From an uncultured Flavobacteriales bacterium (GTDB taxonomy: Bacteria; Bacteroidota; Bacteroidia; Flavobacteriales_D; Crocinitomicaceae), in assembly GCA_913054135.1 (NCBI GenBank), contig CAJXJK010000003.1:268491-332490 (forward strand): a DNA stretch of 64,000 nucleotides, written 5' to 3'. A model generated the notes under the pieces. It was given only the letters and a program-made list of their open reading frames with translations. It ran no database searches and was not told the origin of the DNA. The first letter of the stretch is position 1, and every line of letters starts with the position of its first letter. Position numbers and translations under genes: made by a program. Below are positions 1-9,401 of this stretch, piece after piece.

Positions 1-3000
1 AATTGCTCCATTACATTGTCCGCAATCAGTTGGGGTAACAACTGAAGTTACAATGATTTCACTAGGCTCTACTAAAGTTGTATCGTAGAAATTAATGCAT
101 CCAAGTGCATCAGTTATTTGTAATGTCCAATTTCCAGCAGTTAAACCTGTCGGATCTTCTGCAATAATACCGCCTGGGTTCCATTGATAAACTAGTGGTG
201 GACTAATTGCAGTTGTTGTGATTTCTAAACTTCCGTCTGCAGACCCAAAGCAAGTTGGGTGATTAACAGCATCCCAAGTTAGAGTTGTTGAAGGCACATT
301 GCTTACGTCTGCTTGAAATTGTTGAGTACATCCATTATTGTCTATTACATCAACGAAGTATGTTCCTGCAGCAACATTAAGTAAAACGTTATTAGTTTCA
401 CCTACTAGTGGATTTAACAAGTTGTCATACCACTGATACATGAACGGAGGGTTTCCTCCATTTGCGAATACTGTAGCGTTACCATCAGGGATTCCACAAG
501 TTGCATCATTTGAAAAAATGTTTCCAGTTATTTCTGGGAATCCATTAATAATAACAGGCTCTTGTCCAGAAGTACAGCCATTGTCATCAATAATTTCAAC
601 CGTGTAGTTTCCTTCACATAGATTAATCACTGCCGGATTTGTTCCGCCAACAACAGGGTTTCCTAAAATGTCTAACCATTCATAAGTGTATGGAATTGTT
701 CCGCCTGCACCTACAATATCCGCATCACCATCACACACGCCAAAACAAGACGCATCATTCGAGTTAATTACATAGGTTAGTTCTAATGGTTCTCCAATGG
801 TTACTGTTGCAGATTGAAAACTACATCCGTTATTATCTGTAATTACCGCGTGGTAATCTCCAGGGCATAATGCTGATGCGCTAGGGCCAGTTTGACCTAT
901 CAATAAGCCAGTAGTGGAATTAAACCAGTTCACAGTGTATGGAGGAAATCCTCCAGCAGGTGTTACATCTGCTGTTCCACTACAATCACCAAAACAAAGA
1001 ACGTCTGTACCAACAATTGGTGCGCTAATAGCACTAGGCTCAGTGAGTGTAATTAACATTGGAATAGTACATCCGCCAAGATCAGTTACTTCCACCGTAT
1101 AGTTACCAGAGCATAATCCTGAAATTAATGGGTTTGTCTCTCCTGGTATTGGAGTTAAAGAAGCGTCTAACCATTGGTAGGTATAAGTTCCGTATCCGCC
1201 AGTAACAACCACACTGATAATTCCATTACAATCTCCATTACATGATGGGTCAGTAGGAGTTGGAGTAATAACAATTGGAGTAGGCTCAACAATATCAAAA
1301 CAATAATTTTGAACACACGCATCTCCATCTGTAATATCAACACACCAAGTTCCGGCACCAATACCAGTTGCATCATTGTTGCCTTGTCCATTTGTTGGGA
1401 CTGGGCTCCATACGTAAGTGTAGCCTGCGCCAGAACCTCCACTAGGTGCTAATGTGATAGAACCGTCGTTGGCACCATTACATGTTATTTGTGTGGTAAC
1501 CTCGTTTGCTAAAATTTGTGTTGGGCCTACTATTTCAGTGAGACCAACAGAAATACATCCTGAAGCATTCGTAACTTCAACATAGTATTCACCGGCACAT
1601 TGACCTGTGATAGAAGTTCCTGTTTGACCTACTAACATTGTTCCCGTTAATCCTTCAAACCATTGATTTGTACAAGCAGGGTCTCCACAGACATAAGTTA
1701 CGTCAGCGGATCCATCACACAATCCAAAACAAGAGACATCTGTAGAGTCCATTGTTAATGTTTCCGCGTTTACGTCAGAAATAGGAAATACTTCAGTTAA
1801 GTTACATCCATTTTGATCAGTTACTAATACTGAGATAACGCCAGGGCATAAGCCAGTTGCATTATTTGTGCCTTCTCCAAACGCAGGGTCAGGAGACCAA
1901 TCATAAATATATGGTCCAACTCCGCCAAGCATATTTACAGTGGCTGAACCATTGCATGTACCACAAGTGGCATTATTTGAGAATGTAGAGTTGGCAATTA
2001 ATTCTGTAGGTTCGGTAATGTTAATGGTAGTGTCTATGAAACATCCGGCTCCATCCGTAACAGTGGCTGTTATAGCTCCGACACATAAATTACTCGCAGT
2101 ATTACCAGTTTGTAAATCAGACCAGTTTACCGTATAAGTTCCATCACCACCAGTAGGGGCCACAACAATTTCTCCACTGCAATCTCCGAAACATAAGATG
2201 TTTGTGATTGCTGCATTTGCTAAAATTGGATTGGCATCCAAAATAGTAAACGAAATAGTCGTATCACAAATACTTGCATCTGAAATTGTTACAGTATATG
2301 TGCCAGGAGGTAAGTTAGTTGCGGTTGGTGTTGTTTGTAATAATGGATCATCCCATTGATATCCGTATGGTGGATTATTTCCTCCAATTACCGTAACAGA
2401 AGCTGTTCCGTTATTACTCCCTGAACAAGTTACATCTGTTTGACCGATAGTAACATTCCAAGGGTCAGTAGGAGCTGTCATATCAACAGGTCCAAATGTA
2501 ATTGCACAGCCATTAATGTCAGTAACAACCACATTATATATCCCCTGACACACGTTATTCAAAGTGTCATTGGTTTGTCCCGCGATATCAACGAAAAATT
2601 CATCTTGCCATTGAAAGAAGTAAGGAGCTGATCCGCCACCAGGCACGATATCAATTAATCCATCACAAAAACCAAAACAATTGACAGGTGAGATGTTGAA
2701 GTTACCTGTAAGCCCAAGGGGCTCAATTACTGGTAAACAAGAACTTGTAACTGTACAACCATTGTCATCAGTAATCACTACTTGATAATCTCCCGGGGGT
2801 AAATTGTTTGCTATTTGAGTTGTTTGTCCAATTGGCAACCCTGTGTTACAATCAATCCAATCGTATTGATATGGAGGAATACCACCTACATGTATAATTG
2901 TTGCTGTTCCGTCATTTGCTCCGAAACAAGAAATGTCAGTTGATGATTCAGTGTTTATCACCATTAGAGTAGGCTCTGCAATGGTAGTTGTGAATATTTC

Positions 3001-6000
3001 AGAACATCCTTGATCATCAGTCACAGTTACATTCCAGTTTCCTGCGCATAATCCGCCTGCATTTGTTGTTCCCTGTCCTGTTCCTGGTAAGCCTGGCCCC
3101 CAGTTAAAAACTAGTGTGCCGGTTCCACCAGCAGCTGTCAGCACTGCTGAACCGTTACAGTCTCCATTACAAACCACATCTGTTGGCACTACACTTCCAG
3201 TAATTTCAGGCGGCTCATTTACCACTATAGTATCTGAAGTTACACAACCTGAAGCGTTAGTCAATACGGCTAGGTATTCACCTGCACAAAGTCCAGTTGC
3301 TGTTGAAGGTTGTGATGCAGGATTGTCAATAATTCCAATAGGAAGTCCAGTTAAGTTATCAAACCATTCTACCACGTAAGGTGCATCTAAAATGTTATAG
3401 TTAATTGTAGCCGTTCCGTCGCACAGTCCAAAACAAGTAATGTCTGTAGAGTCCATTGTGGTTACTTCTAAAGCTACACTGTTGATAGCTACAGCAATGT
3501 TAGCAGTACAGCCTGATCCATCAGTTGCGGCAACATTATATGCTCCAGCACAAAGCCCTGTTGCAATTGCTGTTCCCTGTCCTGCTCCTGGTGCTGGAGT
3601 CCAGATATATGTGAATGCACCAGTACCGCCTGTTGCAAGTACCTCTGCGTTTCCATCACAAACACCACAAGTAGCATCACCTTCAGTAATTACTTGAGTG
3701 AATATTTCAGGTAATTCAGTAATAGTCATTGTATCCGAATTAACCTGACAAAGAGCTGCATCAGTGATTTGAGCATAATAGTCACCTGGACAAAGGTTAG
3801 TGATTGAATCATTATTAACTCCAAGTGGTAGACCAGTGATTGCGTCAAACCATTCGAAAGTGTAGGCCCCGGTACCGCCTACTGCCGTAATGTAAGCTTG
3901 GCCTGAACACGACCCGAAGCATGATGAATTGATTACGTTAGTATCAATAACAATTTCAAGAGGTTCAAGAATGTTGTAAGAAATTATTGTATCACATAAA
4001 TTTTGATCAGTTACCGTTACTGTTACAGGTCCTGCACAAAGTCCAATTGCTGTAGGTGTAGTTTGTAATAATGGATCGTCCCATTGGTAATTGTACGCTG
4101 GAGTTCCTCCTGAATTCATGGTCACAGTTGCGTCTCCGTTACAATCACCGAAACACACAATATCAGTTTGTGAGAAAGTTAAGTCAAATTGATTTGGCTC
4201 ATTTATGGTGATGTCGTCGGTAACGACACAATTGTTGTCATCAGTAACCGTAACTGTGTGCAGACCTTGGCAAAGTCCACTGGCAACTAAGTTGGTTCCA
4301 CCTGTTGGCGCCCAACTTATATCGTAAGGAGCTGTTCCGCCGTTAACTACAACCTGACCAGATCCATTACAATCTCCGAAACAAGTAGCATGAGAAATAA
4401 CACTAGCATTAGCTGTTAAAGGGTTTGGTTCAATTATTTCTATGCACAAAGTTGTGTCACAACCAATATTATCGGCAATGGTAACACACCAAAATCCTGC
4501 AGACAATCCAGATACATTTGGAGTTCCATCTCCTACTGGTGGTGCTGGTGCCCAGCTGTAAACATACCCCACTCCAGATCCACCAGAGTTAACAGTGACA
4601 TCAATAGTACCGTTGACATCTCCAGCACAGATAAGGTCTGTTTTTACAAAAGTTATGTCATATTGAGGAGGGCTGTTCAGTGTAGTTTGGTCGTTAACTG
4701 TACACCCTTGATCATCAGTTACGATTACGTCATAAACTCCTGCGCACAATAGTGTCGGGTTAGCGGTTCCTTGTCCTGCTCCTGGTGCTGGAGACCATGT
4801 GTGGGTATAGGGTGGAGTTCCACCTCCTGGTGTAGCTGCAATGGATCCATCACAGAGATCGTAACAAGTAGGGTCTGTAGGAATTAAACTTGATGTTACT
4901 GGCGTTGGTTCAATCACCTCAACAGTGTCTGCTGTCGAATTACAACCATTGTCATCAGTCACAATAATTTCATAAAAGCCAGGGCACAATCCGTCAAGTG
5001 TGTCTGTTGCTCCAACTCCGGCACCACCTGGAACAGTTGTCCAAGCGAACTGGTATGGGAAAGTTCCACCTACAACATCTACATCTACCGATCCATCACA
5101 AACTCCGAAGCATGAAACCTGATATCCATCTGCTGTGGCGTCAATTTCGGTAGGCTCGTTAATTGTTATACATGGACTTTGGAAAGAACATCCTGCTCCA
5201 TTTAAATCCGTTACAACCACAAAGTAGTCCCCAGCACACAGAGTAGTGGGGTTTTCATCAGTAATTCCTGTACTAACTCCTAAGCAAGTGAACCATTCAA
5301 AAGTATTTTGACCAGCTCCACCAAAAGGGTTCGCAGATGCTTCACCATCACAAGAACCAAAACAACTTGCGTCTTGGTCGGATGTCGGTATTACGCCTAA
5401 AACAGGAGGCTCAGTCATTGTTATCAAAGTATCAAATTGACAAGTACCCGTGTTGTCAAATATCGATAATGTCACTGGTCCTACGCAAAATCCTATACCT
5501 GGCATAGTTCCTTGTCCTGAGGCAGGTGCCGTACTCCATAAAAAAGTATACGGGCCTCCATTTCCTCCACCAGGAACCACATCTATTTCACCATCACAGT
5601 CACCATTACATGTAGGCTCAGTAATTGTCACTGTTGCAGTAAAGTCAGGTGGACCCGGAACAGAAAAAGTAGTATCTAAAGTACATCCATTGACATCTGT
5701 CACTGTTACAGTATTTACACCTTGGCATAAGTTCGTTGGGTTTTCAGTAACCTGCAGTGAAGGATTCCAAGTAACCAAATAGTCTGGATTCCCTGTTATT
5801 GTATCAGAAACCCCACCTACTGCGTTTGTAAAAAGGAAACCATCACAAGCTCCAGGACAAGTTTCAGGAATTGTACCTAAAAGGTTAAGTTGTAAGTTTG
5901 AAGGAGTTTTTAATTCTTCTGATACAGAACATTGGTAAAAAATACCAGATCCAGGAGGTCCAACCTCGTTTGATAAATCTTGAATAGTAATGATATAGTT

Positions 6001-6957
6001 GTCAGCACATAGGTTATCATAGAAGTTTGCAGCTACGAAACCTTGATTGTTGAAATTATACATATAAGGCCCTGCAGATCCGGTAACATTAATTGTTAAT
6101 TCTCCATCACAAACTCCATTACAACTTACTTGTTTAGGCATGTCAGGTTGGTTGTCTCCGATATAGTCGAGCGTAATAATTTCTATTGTTAGAATAAGGT
6201 TATCACATAAAGTAACTTGATCTTTTGTGAAATTTGAATTTGAATAAGCGCCTTTTGAAACGTCAGTCGGTTCTTGAACATTCGTCCAGAAGTCAGCATC
6301 ACCGCCAACTTTTTTAGAAGACGACAAATCTAATTCATTTACAGCATAAATTACGGAACCATCAAAATCGAATTTATAAGTTTCTTGATTTGAAATTATT
6401 CTATCTGCAGTTACAGTTTTTCCATTGGTACTTATTTGTCCATCATTAAAATAGATGTCTTTTTGCCATGTAGTAGACATGATTGATGACAGATTCCATT
6501 TACCAGCATTGAACTTAAGGTCGGCATTAATTAATTCATCATGAAATTTGAGCTCGTTAACACTTGATGAAAGATTCTCAAAAATTACAGATTGAATATC
6601 TAAATTGAATTTTTTAGTCGCAATGAAATCTCCATGCACTGTGATAGAGTGGTCAGGGCCTATTACACTCAAAGGGAATTCACTTTCAATATAAATGTTG
6701 TTTATTTCAACATTTGTGTTCAGGATTACTTTCGTGTATTCTGAGTTGAATGAATGATTGTCGAAGTGCACATTGTCTTCGGAGCTTGGAATTGAATTTG
6801 CTGATTGTCCGCCCGAGGTCAATGACCAATGACTAACATCTGTCCAATTTCCGGCACCACCAATCCAATAGTAGTCAGCACCAAAAGCAAAGTTGGTTGT
6901 TGTGAAAGCGATAAGAACTACAAGTCTTTTGAAAAATGAGGACTTCATTTTTTTCAT
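1..6957 (-). CDS. Giant SprB-repeat cell-surface adhesin, T9SS substrate (partial; C-terminus beyond left edge)
   Basis: The frame is open from an ATG at 6957 (alternative ATG 6948) to base 1, 2319 codons with no stop seen on reading through most of it; the gene is cut by the window edge. Residues 1-27 form a signal peptide. A 'WIGGAGNW' motif follows (about residues 31-38), typical of N-terminal domains of Bacteroidota adhesins. From about residue 277 onward lie some 26 tandem units of about 80 residues, each with 'CxGxCDG', then 'GGxxPYxxxW' and 'LCxGxYxVxVTD', the SprB-repeat pattern. In the family SprB is a motile surface adhesin that gliding cells export through the T9SS. A C-terminal sorting domain is expected outside the window. 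It lies 99 bp downstream of the PorP/SprF gene on the same strand, the usual partner for outer-membrane attachment. Its role in gliding versus static adhesion cannot be read from sequence. Confidence 0.9.
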   Translation of the reverse strand, partial: MKKMKSSFFKRLVVLIAFTTTNFAFGADYYWIGGAGNWTDVSHWSLTSGGQSANSIPSSEDNVHFDNHSFNSEYTKVILNTNVEINNIYIESEFPLSVIGPDHSITVHGDFIATKKFNLDIQSVIFENLSSSVNELKFHDELINADLKFNAGKWNLSSIMSTTWQKDIYFNDGQISTNGKTVTADRIISNQETYKFDFDGSVIYAVNELDLSSSKKVGGDADFWTNVQEPTDVSKGAYSNSNFTKDQVTLCDNLILTIEIITLDYIGDNQPDMPKQVSCNGVCDGELTINVTGSAGPYMYNFNNQGFVAANFYDNLCADNYIITIQDLSNEVGPPGSGIFYQCSVSEELKTPSNLQLNLLGTIPETCPGACDGFLFTNAVGGVSDTITGNPDYLVTWNPSLQVTENPTNLCQGVNTVTVTDVNGCTLDTTFSVPGPPDFTATVTITEPTCNGDCDGEIDVVPGGGNGGPYTFLWSTAPASGQGTMPGIGFCVGPVTLSIFDNTGTCQFDTLITMTEPPVLGVIPTSDQDASCFGSCDGEASANPFGGAGQNTFEWFTCLGVSTGITDENPTTLCAGDYFVVVTDLNGAGCSFQSPCITINEPTEIDATADGYQVSCFGVCDGSVDVDVVGGTFPYQFAWTTVPGGAGVGATDTLDGLCPGFYEIIVTDDNGCNSTADTVEVIEPTPVTSSLIPTDPTCYDLCDGSIAATPGGGTPPYTHTWSPAPGAGQGTANPTLLCAGVYDVIVTDDQGCTVNDQTTLNSPPQYDITFVKTDLICAGDVNGTIDVTVNSGGSGVGYVYSWAPAPPVGDGTPNVSGLSAGFWCVTIADNIGCDTTLCIEIIEPNPLTANASVISHATCFGDCNGSGQVVVNGGTAPYDISWAPTGGTNLVASGLCQGLHTVTVTDDNNCVVTDDITINEPNQFDLTFSQTDIVCFGDCNGDATVTMNSGGTPAYNYQWDDPLLQTTPTAIGLCAGPVTVTVTDQNLCDTIISYNILEPLEIVIDTNVINSSCFGSCSGQAYITAVGGTGAYTFEWFDAITGLPLGVNNDSITNLCPGDYYAQITDAALCQVNSDTMTITELPEIFTQVITEGDATCGVCDGNAEVLATGGTGAFTYIWTPAPGAGQGTAIATGLCAGAYNVAATDGSGCTANIAVAINSVALEVTTMDSTDITCFGLCDGTATINYNILDAPYVVEWFDNLTGLPIGIIDNPASQPSTATGLCAGEYLAVLTNASGCVTSDTIVVNEPPEITGSVVPTDVVCNGDCNGSAVLTAAGGTGTLVFNWGPGLPGTGQGTTNAGGLCAGNWNVTVTDDQGCSEIFTTTIAEPTLMVINTESSTDISCFGANDGTATIIHVGGIPPYQYDWIDCNTGLPIGQTTQIANNLPPGDYQVVITDDNGCTVTSSCLPVIEPLGLTGNFNISPVNCFGFCDGLIDIVPGGGSAPYFFQWQDEFFVDIAGQTNDTLNNVCQGIYNVVVTDINGCAITFGPVDMTAPTDPWNVTIGQTDVTCSGSNNGTASVTVIGGNNPPYGYQWDDPLLQTTPTATNLPPGTYTVTISDASICDTTISFTILDANPILANAAITNILCFGDCSGEIVVAPTGGDGTYTVNWSDLQTGNTASNLCVGAITATVTDGAGCFIDTTINITEPTELIANSTFSNNATCGTCNGSATVNMLGGVGPYIYDWSPDPAFGEGTNNATGLCPGVISVLVTDQNGCNLTEVFPISDVNAETLTMDSTDVSCFGLCDGSADVTYVCGDPACTNQWFEGLTGTMLVGQTGTSITGQCAGEYYVEVTNASGCISVGLTEIVGPTQILANEVTTQITCNGANDGSITLAPSGGSGAGYTYVWSPVPTNGQGNNDATGIGAGTWCVDITDGDACVQNYCFDIVEPTPIVITPTPTDPSCNGDCNGIISVVVTGGYGTYTYQWLDASLTPIPGETNPLISGLCSGNYTVEVTDLGGCTIPMLITLTEPSAISAPIVGTDVLCFGDCSGTADVTPAGGFPPYTVNWFNSTTGLLIGQTGPSASALCPGDYHAVITDNNGCSFQSATVTIGEPLELTYVINSNDASCFGVCDGDADIVGAGGTIPYTYEWLDILGNPVVGGTNPAVINLCEGNYTVEIIDDNGCTSGQEPVIINGFPEITGNIFSNDATCGIPDGNATVFANGGNPPFMYQWYDNLLNPLVGETNNVLLNVAAGTYFVDVIDNNGCTQQFQADVSNVPSTTLTWDAVNHPTCFGSADGSLEITTTAISPPLVYQWNPGGIIAEDPTGLTAGNWTLQITDALGCINFYDTTLVEPSEIIVTSVVTPTDCGQCNGAI
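13..6125 (-). repeat. Tandem SprB-type protein repeats, about 26 units of roughly 235-260 bp
   Basis: On the minus strand a block coding for the cysteine pair 'CxGxCDG' recurs about every 240 bp (for example near 6100, 5850, 5600, 5350, 5100, 4860, 4620, 4370 and so on down to about 20). Units are diverged at DNA level, unlike the near-identical repeats in the gene at the right edge, so this array is old or under diversifying drift. Unit count is by eye and may be off by one or two. Confidence 0.8.
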
Positions 6958-7056
6958 AGTTTCTGTTGTTATAATTGTCATAGTTCAGTACAAATAGTCT
7001 TTGCGAAACTTTTTGTTGTATAATGTTAAACGCAATGTTTTGTTCAAAGGTTGTTT

Positions 7057-7998
7057 CTATTCAAAAGTTGGACACTCAGTTGTACTAGAGTTTCCGTAGT
7101 TTGAACATGAATTAAAACCACCAGTAATTTCATGTGTATAAAACATGTTTCCTTTCAATTTTGAAATTACAAAATCAAATGAATATCCTAATGAAATCCA
7201 ATTAAAGAACTTTACTCTTACCTGTGCAGTAATTGCGTCTGTTCTTCTCAGGCCTAGGCCAAAAGCAAACTTGTTATCCAGGTCGACTAAAGCACTCAGA
7301 TGAAAATCAATGGGTGTCGCTTTCGTCCAAAGGACGAAAACAGAAGGGATTACAGACCACTTTTTTTCTAAAGTGAATGCGCGCCCAGCGGTTGCATATA
7401 TGTGTCTTTGTGCCTTTGTTTCAGGTCCAATTTGGTTCAAGGTGTTTCCAAAAATGTTGTGTACCGAAAGTCCGAAGTAAGTTCTTTTATCATTCACCCA
7501 AGCTCCAATTTTTGCATCTGGAAAAGTTATAAAGCTTAGGCTTGATGCTGGTACAGATGGGTCTGCTAATTCGGTTGTGATGGCTGCTGCATCAAATGCT
7601 GTTTGTTTAAAACCAAAAGATGTTCCGAATGATAGGTCCCAGCTTCTGCTCACCGGAATATGAATGGCGTATGCAACATGTAAGTTTAAAAAAGAGTAAG
7701 GGCCAAAGGCATCTCTCTTAATCTGACCACCGATTCCATGTTTAGGACCAAAGGCATTTCTGTTTTTCTTGCCAAATCTAAGTGGAGCATGCGCATTAAT
7801 AAACCCGGTTTGTGGAGCTCCATCAACACCAACCCATTGGAATCTATATCCAGTTCGGATATCAATACAATTTTTTGTTCCAGCCACGGCAGGATTAAAA
7901 GCAAATTGGTTGAATTGATACTGAGTATAATGCTCAAGCTGCTGGCCAATAGATGTTTGACTAGTAATAATAAGAGCTAGAAATAGTATTTTTTTCAT
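7057..7998 (-). CDS. PorP/SprF family type IX secretion system membrane protein
   Basis: The 313-residue product has a signal peptide (residues 1-18, ending 'SIGQQ') followed by the family hallmark 'HYTQYQFNQFAFNPAVAGT' and a predicted outer-membrane beta-barrel, at the usual family length of about 300-330. PorP/SprF proteins sit in the outer membrane and are linked to secretion or attachment of specific T9SS adhesins; SprF is needed for SprB. I chose the ATG at 7998 over a GTG at 8001: this ATG shares one base with the TGA stop of the upstream gene (TGATG), implying translational coupling. With the CTD protein upstream and the SprB-repeat adhesin downstream it forms a classic three-gene T9SS adhesin locus. 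Confidence 0.92.
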   Translation of the reverse strand: MKKILFLALIITSQTSIGQQLEHYTQYQFNQFAFNPAVAGTKNCIDIRTGYRFQWVGVDGAPQTGFINAHAPLRFGKKNRNAFGPKHGIGGQIKRDAFGPYSFLNLHVAYAIHIPVSRSWDLSFGTSFGFKQTAFDAAAITTELADPSVPASSLSFITFPDAKIGAWVNDKRTYFGLSVHNIFGNTLNQIGPETKAQRHIYATAGRAFTLEKKWSVIPSVFVLWTKATPIDFHLSALVDLDNKFAFGLGLRRTDAITAQVRVKFFNWISLGYSFDFVISKLKGNMFYTHEITGGFNSCSNYGNSSTTECPTFE

Positions 7999-9275
7999 CA
8001 CTTAATTATATTTACTTGTCCTTTAAAAATTCCTTCTTCACCAATCTTTAGGTCAACCACGTAAAAGTAAGTTGAAACAGGCAATGCCTTTCCTTTGTAG
8101 GTGCCATCCCACCATTTGTCTTGTGTACTATAGCCAGTTGTTTGAAATACTTTTTGTCCAGATCGGTCATAAACCAGGACTTCCATGTCAGGATATTGAG
8201 CACTATTTCTAATCACCCACTTGTCATTGATATCGTCTGCATTTGGAGAAAAACCTGAATATATCGTAACGACCTCACCGACAAAGACATTCACACTATC
8301 TGAAGCATTGCACGAGCCGTTAGTGACGGTCAAAAAGTAGGTGGTGGTTGAGGTAGGGTTAGCCGTAGGTGTAAAACTTGTTGCATCAGTAAGTGTGTTT
8401 GCCGGACTCCAAAGGGCATTTCCTGAACCAGAACCCTCTAAGTTGGCAACATCACCGGTTTGAATGAATTTGTCTGGTCCGGCGGCCGCGGATATTGGAG
8501 TCACTTGAAAAAGTATACTATCGGTTGTGTCTGAATAAACGCAAAGCTCTCCACAGTTAATGATTAACCACAAATTGCCTTCTGCAGAAAGTTGAGCTGT
8601 TGAGAATTGATTTGTTGAGGTGCTTTCGAGTAATACGTCATCATAGTACCAGTCAAAACTGGCGGTATCACTGCAGTTTGAAATAATGGCTTCAATCGGT
8701 TCGTCATCTCCCTCGCATAATGTCGTATTCATTGCAGAAATTGTTGCTGTCGGAAAGGTGGCGTCTACTGCGGGACCTGAAATTTCAATTTGATAGTCAC
8801 ATTCTGCCGAGTTCGTAACACCACCACCAGTATTTGATCCATTGACCATTACGTAATAGGTAGTATTGGCGCTTAAGGCTACTGCGCTTGTGATGTTGAA
8901 GTCAACCCCAGAATTCCCACAAGCTGAATAAGGGGTATAAGATGTTTCAACACAAGGAGTTGTAGCACTGAACATTACGGCGTCTATTTCTTGACCAAAA
9001 GTTGGATCAGTGTTGAAACTAAGCGAAGTGAAGTCTACAGTTGCGTTTCCTCCTACAGAGTTTGTAGTAAACACATACCAAACGGTGGCACTGTTGATGG
9101 TGCAGAAGTTGTCATCTGAACCCGCGTCAAAAGTAGCGTCTGTTGTGGTTCCTTGCAGAGGTTGCTCTGCACAGAGTCTCATTGCATTTGTACATTCATC
9201 ATTCGAAGGCTGACTAAAGCCAGAGACTCCAATTAAGCAAGTCGAAAATAAGATAAGCAGTTTTGTTGCTTTCAT
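7998..9275 (-). CDS. Secreted protein with T9SS type-B (gliding-motility-associated) C-terminal sorting domain
   Basis: The product of 425 residues has a signal peptide (ending 'GVSGFSQ'), an N-terminal beta-rich domain starting 'CTNAMRLC' and carrying several cysteines, a middle immunoglobulin-like segment, and a C-terminal module beginning 'YSGFSPNADDINDKW' with 'VYDRSGQKVF', 'WWDGTYKGK', 'YFYVV' and 'GQVNIIK', the type-B CTD recognised by the T9SS. It is therefore exported across the outer membrane and probably cell-surface attached. ATG 9275 is preferred over ATG 9281 because it gives a normal 'MKxTKLL' signal peptide. Its stop overlaps the start of the PorP/SprF gene. The binding target of the ectodomain is unknown. 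Confidence 0.88.
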   Translation of the reverse strand: MKATKLLILFSTCLIGVSGFSQPSNDECTNAMRLCAEQPLQGTTTDATFDAGSDDNFCTINSATVWYVFTTNSVGGNATVDFTSLSFNTDPTFGQEIDAVMFSATTPCVETSYTPYSACGNSGVDFNITSAVALSANTTYYVMVNGSNTGGGVTNSAECDYQIEISGPAVDATFPTATISAMNTTLCEGDDEPIEAIISNCSDTASFDWYYDDVLLESTSTNQFSTAQLSAEGNLWLIINCGELCVYSDTTDSILFQVTPISAAAGPDKFIQTGDVANLEGSGSGNALWSPANTLTDATSFTPTANPTSTTTYFLTVTNGSCNASDSVNVFVGEVVTIYSGFSPNADDINDKWVIRNSAQYPDMEVLVYDRSGQKVFQTTGYSTQDKWWDGTYKGKALPVSTYFYVVDLKIGEEGIFKGQVNIIK

Positions 9276-9401
9276 ATACATGTGAAACGTTTGAGCTATG
9301 CTAAATATACGTAAATAATCGTTGAAGATAACTTAAAACCAAAGATTAGGATTTTTGAAGTTAGATATCTTTAAACACTGAAACGTGAATTATTTTACTT
9401 T

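Noticed and set aside
914..5782. Plus-strand open frames such as 914-1102, 1940-2137, 3116-3379, 3440-3697 and 5450-5782
   Set aside because: They lie antisense to the continuous SprB-repeat frame, recur with the repeat period, and have no start context or recognisable protein features.
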